DNA of 10,521 nucleotides from Dehalococcoides mccartyi (GTDB lineage Bacteria > Chloroflexota > Dehalococcoidia > UBA2979). The translations under genes were made by a program, and so were the position numbers. Under the pieces are notes generated by a model. The model did no database searches. It was given only the letters and a program-made list of their open reading frames with translations, and had not been told where the DNA came from. Shown one piece after another: positions 1-6,516 of this stretch. Location of the stretch: the NCBI GenBank assembly GCA_945888895.1, contig CAMDAY010000059.1, positions 1 to 10,521 of the forward strand, in the 5' to 3' direction. The number at the start of each line of letters is the position of its first letter. Position 1 is the stretch's first letter.

Positions 1-641
1 CGCCCGGCTTCCTGCAGGGCCTGCGCGCGATCTGCGACGAGGCGGGCGCGCTACTCATCTTCGACGAGGTGATCACCGGCTTCCGGGCCTCGTACGGCGG
101 GGCACAGGGGATCCTCGGCGTCACGCCGGACCTCACCGTGCTCGGCAAGATCATCGGCGGCGGGCTGCCGGTCGGTGCGTACGGCGGGCGACGCGACCTG
201 ATGTCGCAGATGGCGCCGATCGGCCCCGTCTACCAGGCGGGCACGCTCTCCGGGAACCCGCTCGCGATGGCCGCCGGGCAGGCCACCCTCACCGCCATCC
301 GGGCGACCGAGGGCGCGTACGAGCGCCTCGAAGCCCTCGGCGCGCGCCTCGAGGCCGGTCTGACCGACGCGGCGCGCTCCGTCGGCCTGACGCTGACCGT
401 CGCGCGCACCGGCTCCACGCTCACCCCGTTCTTCCTCGACCGCGCGCCCCGCAACTGGACGGAGGCCGACCGCGCCGACCGCGCCGCGTTCGCGCGCTTC
501 CACGCCGTCATGCTCGACCGCGGCGTCCACCTCCCGCCGAGCCAGTTCGAGGCGTGGTTCCTCTCCCTCGCCCACGACGAGACCCACGTCGACCGCACCA
601 TCGAGGCCGCGGCGGCAGGCTTCGCGGCAGCCCGCGGGTAG
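1..641 (+). CDS. hemL: Glutamate-1-semialdehyde 2,1-aminomutase, C-terminal part (5' end outside window)
   Basis: PLP-dependent aminotransferase that converts glutamate-1-semialdehyde to 5-aminolevulinate, the first committed tetrapyrrole precursor (C5 pathway, cytoplasm). The reading frame is open from base 3. It shows the class III aminotransferase signature LLIFDEVITGF, then the PLP-lysine region LTVLGKIIGGGLPVGAYGG (Lys codon 147-149), and the strongly HemL-specific YQAGTLSGNPLAMAAG. About 213 residues are present, roughly the second half of a ~430-residue enzyme, ending normally at TAG 639-641. It is truncated only by the window edge. A plain class III aminotransferase is the alternative, but the GGAQGILGVTPDLT stretch is typical of HemL. 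It is followed by dnaN after a 96-base gap that holds a promoter, so the two are probably not strictly co-transcribed. Confidence 0.93.
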   Translation, partial: PGFLQGLRAICDEAGALLIFDEVITGFRASYGGAQGILGVTPDLTVLGKIIGGGLPVGAYGGRRDLMSQMAPIGPVYQAGTLSGNPLAMAAGQATLTAIRATEGAYERLEALGARLEAGLTDAARSVGLTLTVARTGSTLTPFFLDRAPRNWTEADRADRAAFARFHAVMLDRGVHLPPSQFEAWFLSLAHDETHVDRTIEAAAAGFAAARG

Positions 642-677
642 CCTCGACGGTCTTACCACCCCTGCGCAATCCCCGGA

Positions 678-706
678 TTGCCGCGCGTCGCTCGCACACG
701 TATACT
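678..706 (+). promoter_or_regulatory. Sigma-70-type promoter of dnaN
   Basis: A TTGCCG box (678-683) and a TATACT box (701-706) are separated by exactly 17 bases, which fits the housekeeping -35/-10 consensus well. The predicted transcript would start near 713, giving a leader of about 25-31 bases before the dnaN ATG. A small dyad (CAATC/GATTG, 667-680) overlaps the -35 box. It could be an operator or chance. Confidence 0.6.
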
Positions 707-737
707 CCGTCAAAGATCGGTGTAATTGTGTGATCGG

Positions 738-1877
738 ATGAGCATGCGGCTCGCGTGCCAGCAGGAAGACCTCAACCGTGGCCTCGCCGCGGTTTCGCGT
801 GCCATTCCCGCGCGCTCCACGCTGCCGATCACCCAGCACGTCCTCCTCGAGGCTGCCGACGACGCTATCGTCCTTTCGGCGACGGACGCCGAGACGATCG
901 CGATCACCTACCGCATCAAGGCGACGATCACCGAGCCCGGCGCGATCACGATGCCGTCGAGGCTCCTCGCGGACTTCGTCAGCACCCTCCCGCACGACGA
1001 GATCACGATGACGCTCGCGGAGCGCTCCCGACAGGTGAGCCTCGCTTGCGCGCGCAACACTGCCTCGGTCGGCGGCATGGACCCGGACGACTTCCCGCCG
1101 ATCCCCGTCGTCTCCGGTGGCGACTCGATCACGATCCCCGCCGCGCGCCTCCGCGCCGGCATCGCGCAGACCGTCTTCTCCGCCGCGACCGATGATTCGC
1201 GCCCCGTGCTCACCGGCGTGCACTTCGGCTTTGCCGGCGGCAAGCTCCGCCTCGCCGCCGCGGATGGCTTCCGCCTCTCCGTCCACACGATGGATCTCGA
1301 CTCCCAGATCGAACGCCAGGCGATCGTCCCCGCGCGCGCCCTCAACGAGCTCGGTCGGCTCCTCGGCGAGGCGGGCGATAACGACGTCGTCATCACCTTC
1401 AACCAGGCCGGTACGCAGGTGCAGTTCGATGTCGGCCACGCGAAGCTCATCGCGAACCTGATCCAGGGCACGTTCCCGAACTACGACCAGCTCATCCCCG
1501 CGAACTCCGCGACCCGAACCGAGGTCAATGTCAGCGAATTCACGCGCGAGACTCGCATCGCCTCGATCTTCGCGCGTGACGGCTCCGGCATCGTCCGCGT
1601 GATCGCGACGCCGGGTGAAGGCAGCGCCCCGGGCCGCCTCGTCATCACCGCCCGCGCCGAGGAAGTCGGCGACAACGAGGGCGTCATCGACGCCGTCGTA
1701 AACGGCGCGGAAGCCAAGATCGCCTTCAACGGCCGCTACCTCACAGACGTCCTCAACGTCATGGACGCCGACCGCGTCGCGATCGAGACCAGTTCGCCCT
1801 CGAGCCCCGGCGTCCTCCGCCCCGTCGGCAACGACCGCTTCGTGCACGTCGTCATGCCCATGTTCGTGACTTGGTAA
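738..1877 (+). CDS. dnaN: DNA polymerase III subunit beta (sliding clamp)
   Basis: Ring-shaped homodimeric clamp that tethers DNA polymerase III and repair polymerases to DNA. The N terminus reads MRLACQQEDLNRGLAAVSRA, the usual DnaN opening, followed by PARSTLPITQHVLLEA. The middle has TVFSAATDDSRPVLTGVHF and AADGFRLSVH, and the C terminus has VDAVVNGAEAKIAFNGRYL and ends VVMPMFVTW, the typical clamp end. The length of 379 residues is normal for the family. I chose ATG 738; ATG 744 is equally plausible, and an in-frame TTG at 726 would add residues the family lacks. No strong ribosome binding site is visible for either ATG. No dnaA or recF is next to it in this window. It is convergent with the SDR gene, 66 bases away. 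Confidence 0.95.
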   Translation: MSMRLACQQEDLNRGLAAVSRAIPARSTLPITQHVLLEAADDAIVLSATDAETIAITYRIKATITEPGAITMPSRLLADFVSTLPHDEITMTLAERSRQVSLACARNTASVGGMDPDDFPPIPVVSGGDSITIPAARLRAGIAQTVFSAATDDSRPVLTGVHFGFAGGKLRLAAADGFRLSVHTMDLDSQIERQAIVPARALNELGRLLGEAGDNDVVITFNQAGTQVQFDVGHAKLIANLIQGTFPNYDQLIPANSATRTEVNVSEFTRETRIASIFARDGSGIVRVIATPGEGSAPGRLVITARAEEVGDNEGVIDAVVNGAEAKIAFNGRYLTDVLNVMDADRVAIETSSPSSPGVLRPVGNDRFVHVVMPMFVTW

Positions 1878-1943
1878 TGACGACGCCAACCTAACGACAA
1901 CGCGAGAGAGATCGGGCGATGATCGCCGCAGCTGCTCCGATAT

Positions 1944-3365
1944 CTACTCACCCTCTGCCCGTCGCGCCAACCCGCCTGCAAGCTCTGCGAAGATACGGCG
2001 ATGGATGGGGATGAGCGCGAGCCAGTACAGCAGCCCCCAAACACCGGCCGGATTGAAGTACGCGGCAACCGTGATGGTCGCGCCACCTGCCGCATTAGGC
2101 GTCGCTTCCAATTCGAGCACAGCGGATCCAGGCATCCGCATCTCAGCGAGCAGCGTGATCCGGCGTCCTGGTTCCAGTGCAACCACGCGCCACCAATCGA
2201 TGATGTCACCGACGTGAACGTCGGTCGGATGCCGCCGCCCACGACGCATGCCCGGCCCTCCGATCAGGCGGTCGAATAGGGCCCGCAATCGCCACAGCCA
2301 GCTGTAGGCGGGCCAGCCGCGTCGCCCGCCCAGCGCGGTGATCGCCAACCACGCCGCCGCGACCGAGGCGGTCGTCGTCGTGGTAGCGCCCGTCCGCTTG
2401 GAGAAATACGAGACATCGGGACGCGCTGCGCGGTATGCGAGCGACCCCTCGGTCCATCGGGCGGGCGTCGCCTCTGCACGCTCCGTTTCGAGCGCCTGGC
2501 GGATCGCGTCAGAGTACGAATGCATATCCAGTGGGATAAGCGCACGAATCGCTTCGTCGCTCGCCAACAGGTCGTGACGCAAGCCATCGATCAGGGGACG
2601 AGCGATATTGGCTGGCACGGCCGTGACGAGGTCGAGCCAGTACGCGGAGAGGCGAGGCGTCAGCACTGGGAGTGGCAGAATCCAGATGCGCTTGCCGTTC
2701 ACATGCGCAAACTGCTGCATCATCTCGGCGTAGCTCAGCATCTCCGGCCCACCGACATCGTAGATGTGTCCAGCCGTCTCCGGAATCTCGGCGACGCGGA
2801 CGAGGTATTCGAGCAGGTCGCAAAGCGCGATGGGCTGCGTTCGCGAGCGCACCCAGCGGGGTGTGACCATCACCGGCAGGTGGAAGACGAGGTCTCGGAT
2901 GACCTCGAATGCCGCGCTACCGGCACCGACGACGATACCAGCACGGAACTCGGTAACCAGTATCGGCCCACCTCGGAGGATCTCACCGGTTTCGGCACGC
3001 GATTCGAGGTGCGCTGACGGCTCGCCCGGTGGCTGCAAGCCCCCTAGGTAGACGATACGGTGAACCCCGGCACGCTCTGCCGCGCGGCGGAAGTTGCGCG
3101 CCCCCTCGCGATCGAGCCGGGCAAAGTCGGAACCGCTTCCCATGGCGTGAACGAGGTAATAGGCGACCTCGATGCCGGCGAGCGCAGCATCGAGCGTGTC
3201 CTCGCGAAGCACATCGGCACCCACGCACTCCACCCCTGGCCAGACTCGCGCCTCGAGCACCGCGTGATTGCGGGCTGCCGCGCGCACGGTGTGGCCGCGA
3301 TCCGTCAGCAGCGTTACAAGGTGGGTCCCGATATAACCGCTAGCACCCATAACCAGTGTTCGCAT
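1944..3365 (-). CDS. SDR-family NAD(P)-binding epimerase/oxidoreductase with DUF2867-like C-terminal part
   Basis: A two-part protein of 473 residues. Residues 1-~300 are an atypical/extended short-chain dehydrogenase (NmrA/epimerase type): MRTLVMGASGYIGTHL carries the GxxGxxG dinucleotide-binding loop, followed by VAYYLVHAMG, RIVYLGGLQP and IYDVGGPEMLSY. The remaining ~170 residues, with a hydrophobic segment (VWGLLYWLALIPIHRRIF) near the end, match the DUF2867 architecture found attached to such SDRs. The substrate is unknown. It is the last gene of a - strand operon, starting 40 bases after tspO, with a very good Shine-Dalgarno (GGAAGGAG, seven bases before the ATG). The family is known to recur in light-inducible clusters with LitR/CarH regulators; a role here in light or oxidative stress is inference. 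Confidence 0.85.
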   Translation of the reverse strand: MRTLVMGASGYIGTHLVTLLTDRGHTVRAAARNHAVLEARVWPGVECVGADVLREDTLDAALAGIEVAYYLVHAMGSGSDFARLDREGARNFRRAAERAGVHRIVYLGGLQPPGEPSAHLESRAETGEILRGGPILVTEFRAGIVVGAGSAAFEVIRDLVFHLPVMVTPRWVRSRTQPIALCDLLEYLVRVAEIPETAGHIYDVGGPEMLSYAEMMQQFAHVNGKRIWILPLPVLTPRLSAYWLDLVTAVPANIARPLIDGLRHDLLASDEAIRALIPLDMHSYSDAIRQALETERAEATPARWTEGSLAYRAARPDVSYFSKRTGATTTTTASVAAAWLAITALGGRRGWPAYSWLWRLRALFDRLIGGPGMRRGRRHPTDVHVGDIIDWWRVVALEPGRRITLLAEMRMPGSAVLELEATPNAAGGATITVAAYFNPAGVWGLLYWLALIPIHRRIFAELAGGLARRAEGE

Positions 3366-3405
3366 TGTCGCTCTCCTTCCGCTCGTGCGTTGCGCAGCCT
3401 TGGCG

Positions 3406-3909
3406 TTACCGGTTGAGCTGCCAGATGGTCGCGTTCAGGACGGTCGCGAAGGTGACCCACGCGAGATAGGGAGCGAGCAGGAGCCCCGCCAGGCGGTTCA
3501 CCTGATAGAAACGACGGATCGTTGCGACGATCAACGCGAGCAGCACCGCGATTACTGCCAGCGCGATGTCGATGCGCTTTGCCCCGAAGAATATCGGCGA
3601 CCACGCGGCGTTTGCCCCGAGCTGGGCTGCGTACACAAGGAGGGCTGTCCTGACGCGATGCTCGCCCGCAACGATTTGTCCTCGATCGGCTCGCCACACC
3701 AGCCAGACCGAGAAGCCCATCGTGATGTAGAGGAACGTCCATACCGGGCCGAACAGCCAAGGCGGCGGGTTCCATGCCGGTTTCTCGATGGCGGCATACC
3801 ACGTGGGGATCGCCTCGCTCGTGAAGATTGCGCCCACTGCGCCCACTGCGATTGGCAGCATGATTGAGAGCACCAGCGCCAGCGCGTCCTGCCGGCTTAC
3901 TCGAACCAT
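3406..3909 (-). CDS. tspO: TspO/MBR family tryptophan-rich sensory protein
   Basis: A membrane protein of 167 residues with five predicted hydrophobic segments. Known relatives bind and photodegrade porphyrins and regulate tetrapyrrole-linked or photooxidative stress. Family landmarks are clear: WYAAIEKPAWNPPPWLFGPVW, with the KPxWxPP motif before helix 2, then LYITMGFSVWLVW, AQLGANAAWSPIFFG, and the C-terminal PYLAWVTFATVLNATIWQLN. The length is typical. Start ATG 3909-3907 has GGGAG upstream at good spacing. It lies 54 bases after the peroxiredoxin-like gene and 40 bases before the SDR gene, so one transcript is likely. TspO is a frequent member of light-responsive B12-regulator clusters, which fits the CarH-like gene 3 kb away; co-regulation is inferred. 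Confidence 0.95.
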   Translation of the reverse strand: MVRVSRQDALALVLSIMLPIAVGAVGAIFTSEAIPTWYAAIEKPAWNPPPWLFGPVWTFLYITMGFSVWLVWRADRGQIVAGEHRVRTALLVYAAQLGANAAWSPIFFGAKRIDIALAVIAVLLALIVATIRRFYQVNRLAGLLLAPYLAWVTFATVLNATIWQLNR

Positions 3910-3963
3910 CAGTCGCTCCCGTCCCGTGATCGCGTGGCTGGCTCCCCGTACGTCGAGCGACGG

Positions 3964-4548
3964 CTAGGCCGCACGAACGCGCATCGCTTCGCGGAGCGCG
4001 GAGAGGATGGCGGCGTTGGTCGGGTGGTCGCCGGCAAAGGCGCTGCGGTAAGCCCAGGCCAAAGTCCCGCCAGACCGCACGATGAACACCCCGCCAAGCT
4101 GGGTTTCGTCGCCGCGTTCACTCATCTGAGCGCTCTGCTGCCGGTACCCGCGTAGCAGAGCTCGTAGGCCCCGCACGAACACGCGCGGATCGACGAATGC
4201 CAAGCGCGGCGGTCGACGCACCTCGAGGGCTTGATACACACGGCGCTCGGGATCGGTCAACACCGTTGTGGTGATCGCGTAGTCCTTCGCGAAGAAGCCC
4301 GCCATCTGCGGCGACCCGCTGCCCACGATGACCAGCTCCGCGCCCGCGCTGTGGATGTCGCCCACGATCGTTCGCAGCCGAGACACCTGCTCCTTGCAGA
4401 AGATGCAGCCGAAGTGCCGCACGAGCGCCAGAACCACGGGCTGTTCCGCCCATACCGCTCCCAGTCGCACCGTACTTCGGTCCGGGCGAAGGATGGTGAG
4501 GGCGCCCGCGGATGCGTTGACGTTGCCTTCGTCCGTACTGACGGGCAT
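3964..4548 (-). CDS. Peroxiredoxin-like (AhpC/TSA, PRXL2-type) thioredoxin-fold protein
   Basis: A 194-residue thioredoxin-fold protein. After an N-terminal strand region comes VVLALVRHFGCIFCKEQVSRL, with a CxxC pair (Cys48, Cys51) at the position of the peroxiredoxin active site, then AELVIVGSGSPQMAGFFAKDY and TVLTDPERRVYQALEVRR. This arrangement fits the AhpC-TSA_2/PRXL2 (SelL-like) branch, whose members are thought to be redox or antioxidant enzymes using the two cysteines. The substrate is unknown. There is no signal peptide, so it is probably cytoplasmic. Start ATG 4548-4546 has an excellent GGAGG five bases upstream. It is the first gene of the operon with tspO and the SDR gene. The box-plus-hairpin repeat at 4624-4653 lies 75 bases upstream of its start and may belong to its control region. 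Confidence 0.85.
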   Translation of the reverse strand: MPVSTDEGNVNASAGALTILRPDRSTVRLGAVWAEQPVVLALVRHFGCIFCKEQVSRLRTIVGDIHSAGAELVIVGSGSPQMAGFFAKDYAITTTVLTDPERRVYQALEVRRPPRLAFVDPRVFVRGLRALLRGYRQQSAQMSERGDETQLGGVFIVRSGGTLAWAYRSAFAGDHPTNAAILSALREAMRVRAA

Positions 4549-4623
4549 TCATTCCTCCGTAGCGCGTCGAGCACGATCCGCTAGGAGTCGCGCGCGACCT
4601 GTCGCTGTTTGGCTCTGCTGCTA

Positions 4624-4653
4624 TGTCTATGGCGTCAAGCGGATCTGACCGCT
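4624..4653. repeat. Box-plus-hairpin repeat, copy A
   Basis: A 30-base unit that matches 6478-6507 at 26 of 30 positions in direct orientation. The first 14 bases (TGTCTATGGCGTCA) are identical in both. The second part is a dyad: AGCGG (4638-4642) and CCGCT (4649-4653) around six bases, extendable here to AAGCGG/CCGCTT. The outer pair A-T in this copy is G-C in the other copy, a compensatory change that supports real base pairing. Both copies lie upstream of a - strand gene. It could be a regulatory/RNA element or a recombination site. Confidence 0.7.
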
Positions 4654-4735
4654 TCGCCACGATCCCAAGGCCCCTTCCTGTCCACCGCGATTCTCTCGCT
4701 CGCGGTGGATCCGTTTCAGGGGGTCAGATCAGCTT
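4637..4735. mobile_element. ~99-bp inverted-repeat element, MITE-like or recombination site
   Basis: The ends AAGCGGATCTGACC (4637-4650) and its partner at 4722-4735 (AAGCTGATCTGACC on the other strand) form terminal inverted repeats matching at 13 of 14 positions. Inside is a perfect 9-bp hairpin, CCACCGCGA (4682-4690) with TCGCGGTGG (4700-4708). No coding capacity is seen. It abuts the truncated end of the recombinase remnant, which suggests an element terminus or a deletion scar. Target duplications were not recognised. Confidence 0.5.
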
Positions 4736-5009
4736 CCCGCGACGTAGGCGTGGCGGCAACGGGAGTAACTGTACTGCCCCCCTTCGGCGACAGCGTCTGA
4801 CCGACCATCGCGCTGTTGCAGAGACCACAGCGGATCCGTCCTCGGAGCTCGTAGCCCGGCAACGGTGTCACCTTCGGGGGATCGACCTCGCTTCCTATCG
4901 GCCAGTGGGCGAAGGGCTGCGTCCCGATCCTCGTGGAGATAGGCCAGCAGAACCAGGCCGAGTCCCGCCGCTCCGCGCTGCACCAGATGCTCGTGCGCAC
5001 CACCCTCAA
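4729..5009 (-). pseudogene. Serine recombinase zinc-ribbon remnant, frameshifted
   Basis: Reading the - strand, YELRGRIRCGLCNSAMVGQT (about 4857-4798) matches the zinc beta-ribbon of large serine recombinases (the RGLIRCGxCGxxMVG type). The frame then breaks at a run of six G on this strand (4777-4782). In the neighbouring frame the expected continuation appears: GGQYSYSRCRHAYVAGS, resembling the YYYxRCRHxY second half of the ribbon, stopping at the inverted-repeat element. The N-terminal catalytic domain is absent. Sequence above about 4860 is open but not recognisable. Shown: the split motif across two frames. Inferred: a dead integrase/resolvase fragment. A sequencing error in the homopolymer could explain the frameshift but not the missing catalytic domain. 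The rest of the 4549-5068 gap contains no supportable gene. Confidence 0.55.
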
Positions 5010-5068
5010 GCAGTCGGGGATGCTCTAATCGCCTCGAGGCGTGCTGCGGCATCTCTCGGCGATCGCCG

Positions 5069-6118
5069 CTAGCGCGGACCGCCGATCCACTGCAGGTACG
5101 GGTCCAGGTCGGGCAGGATCGTGTCCTCGCCGAGTACGAACGCGAGGCCGATGACGAGGCTGAACGTCGCGGCCAGGATGCCCGCGCCCACGTACAGCCA
5201 CTGTCGCTTCTTCGTCGAGATGAACCCCGCGGTGCTTGCGAGTGTCACGATCGAGTTCGAGATCAGCACCCCGGTGACGAACGCGAAGAGCGCGGCGACG
5301 CCCGCCCCGGTACTGCTGGCGCCGGCGGCAGCTGCGATCAGCAGGACCTGCGTGCCGGTCTCCGCGCCGATCCCGTGGATCGCGCCGATGCCGAACGCAG
5401 TCCGCGGCCCGTACTGCTGATGCGTGTGCGCCACGCGGTGGTAGGGGTGCCGCCGGATCCAGGCAAGCAGCCTCGACCAGCCGGCCCGCACCATCGAGAA
5501 GAGGAGCATCCACCGGCTGCGCATGCGGAACTCGCCACCGCGGAAGAAGCGGTACACCGAGTAGTACAGGTAGCCCGCGAGCATCAATAGCGTCACCCCG
5601 ACCAGGCGCCCCATGATCGGGTCGATCCACTCCGGCAGGATGCTGGACGCGAGGAGCGCGAGCAGGCCAAGCGCGATGACGACGGCGCCGTGCCCCAGCG
5701 CGTACAGCGTGCCGAGGATAATCGGGCGCCGCTGGCGCTCCCACACCGTCGCGCCCGCCGCGTGCGCGCGCGCATCGTGCAAGTGAGCCTCGTCGTGCGT
5801 GTGCCGATGCGTCGGCGACGCCCCCTGGGCGGCCACCCCCATAGCGACCGGCGTAGCGTGCGCGTGCTCGGCCATCGTGGACTCGTCAGCGAGCGCATGA
5901 TGGCTCTCGTCGGTGAGGAGCAGGCCTGGCTCACGGATCAGCCATTCCTCCTCCGAGTCATCGGCGGCAGCCGAGCTGGTGATGTCGGTGATCGCGGCGA
6001 TGTGGTCCCAGTCGATGCCGTGCCGCAGGCCAAGGGCGAGCGCACCCGCGACCACCGCGACGCCCCCGGTCTCCGCCGCCGATGGCAGCGCCGCGACGAG
6101 CTCGCTGAGCGGGATCAC
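5069..6118 (-). CDS. NiCoT/HoxN-type nickel/cobalt transporter with His-rich loop
   Basis: A polytopic membrane permease of 349 residues. LGLRHGIDWDHIAAITD contains the HX4DH signature (His33, Asp38, His39) of the NiCoT family in the first helix, and GTLYALGHGAVVIALG holds the second family motif (LGHxxVV). Later helices include GIGAIHGIGAETGTQVLLIA and ALFAFVTGVLISNSIV. The loop at residues ~73-119 is rich in histidine (HRHTHDEAHLH), as in metal-handling permeases. Metal choice between Ni and Co cannot be read from sequence. I chose GTG 6118-6116: it has a strong GAGGGAG seven bases upstream and overlaps the folE stop as GTGA, whereas an upstream ATG at 6169 would add 17 unconserved residues made from folE sequence. 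Given the adjacent B12-dependent regulator, cobalt supply is an attractive inference. Confidence 0.85.
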   Translation of the reverse strand: MIPLSELVAALPSAAETGGVAVVAGALALGLRHGIDWDHIAAITDITSSAAADDSEEEWLIREPGLLLTDESHHALADESTMAEHAHATPVAMGVAAQGASPTHRHTHDEAHLHDARAHAAGATVWERQRRPIILGTLYALGHGAVVIALGLLALLASSILPEWIDPIMGRLVGVTLLMLAGYLYYSVYRFFRGGEFRMRSRWMLLFSMVRAGWSRLLAWIRRHPYHRVAHTHQQYGPRTAFGIGAIHGIGAETGTQVLLIAAAAGASSTGAGVAALFAFVTGVLISNSIVTLASTAGFISTKKRQWLYVGAGILAATFSLVIGLAFVLGEDTILPDLDPYLQWIGGPR

Positions 6119-6450
6119 CTGCTGGCTCCCTCGGCAGCCTGTTGGCAGCACAGGAAGTGGTGTTCGCACATCGAGTGGAAGGGGGTGTCGCGGAGGATCA
6201 CCATCTCATCTTGACCTTCCTCGAACTGGACCTGCAGCTCGTCTCGCGGATCCTGACCCAATCCAGCGAACTTCTTCGCATACATGTCGGCTATTCGTCG
6301 CGGAGTGTCGAGCAGGCCATCATCGGTTGGATCCAAACCGAGTTGCCGGATCAACGCGCGAACCGTGGCAATCACCGCCTCGCGATCAACGCCGTCGCAT
6401 GAACCGCTCACCGAAACCTCATTCTGAGCGACAACAATCTCTGGTGCCAC
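6115..6450 (-). pseudogene. folE: GTP cyclohydrolase I, C-terminally truncated
   Basis: GTP cyclohydrolase I makes 7,8-dihydroneopterin triphosphate for folate and pterins, including the methenyl-THF antenna of photolyases. Residues 21-100 match the family: VRALIRQLGLDPTDDGLLDTP, RRIADMYAKKFAGL, DEMVILRDTPFHSMCEHHFL, including the zinc ligand segment CEHH (Cys95, His98). Immediately after residue 100 the match ends. The protein then reads CCQQAAEGASR and stops, at 111 residues instead of about 190-220. The whole C-terminal half, with the third zinc cysteine and most of the catalytic pocket, is gone, so activity is not expected. The start is GTG 6450 with GAGG upstream. It lies 66 bases after the regulator gene on the same strand, and its stop overlaps the transporter's GTG. 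A GGCAGC direct repeat (6133-6138, 6144-6149) sits at the break. Confidence 0.85.
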
Positions 6451-6477
6451 GTCTCCCTCAATTCAATCGAACCTTGC

Positions 6478-6507
6478 TGTCTATGGCGTCAGGCGGACCT
6501 TACCGCC
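6478..6507. repeat. Box-plus-hairpin repeat, copy B
   Basis: Second copy of the unit at 4624-4653, same orientation: identical 14-base box TGTCTATGGCGTCA (6478-6491), then GGCGG (6492-6496) and CCGCC (6503-6507) around six bases. It lies between the regulator stop and the folE start, 27 bases upstream of the folE GTG. On the - strand the order is hairpin, box, gene, the same order as at copy A upstream of the peroxiredoxin operon. Confidence 0.7.
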
Positions 6508-6516
6508 CCCGGGGAC

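Noticed and set aside
51..1889. Very long open frame on the - strand opposite hemL and dnaN (612 codons)
   Set aside because: It is antisense to two clear housekeeping genes, its composition (Arg/Gly/Ala/Glu/Asp-rich, no motifs) is that of a GC-rich codon-position shadow, and it spans the promoter gap.
1911..1941. ATCGG/CCGAT dyad between convergent dnaN and the SDR gene, a possible bidirectional terminator
   Set aside because: Only five pairs in the outer arms, an ambiguous inner palindrome and no T-run on either strand; too weak to call.
3833..3850. Tandem GCGCCCACT duplication (TGCGCCCACTGCGCCCACTG) near the tspO start, considered as a repeat element
   Set aside because: It encodes the in-frame VGAVGA of the first TspO membrane helix and is only two units long.
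3385..3867. + strand open frame opposite tspO
   Set aside because: The tspO reading on the - strand has all family landmarks and a good ribosome binding site; the + frame has low complexity and no motifs.
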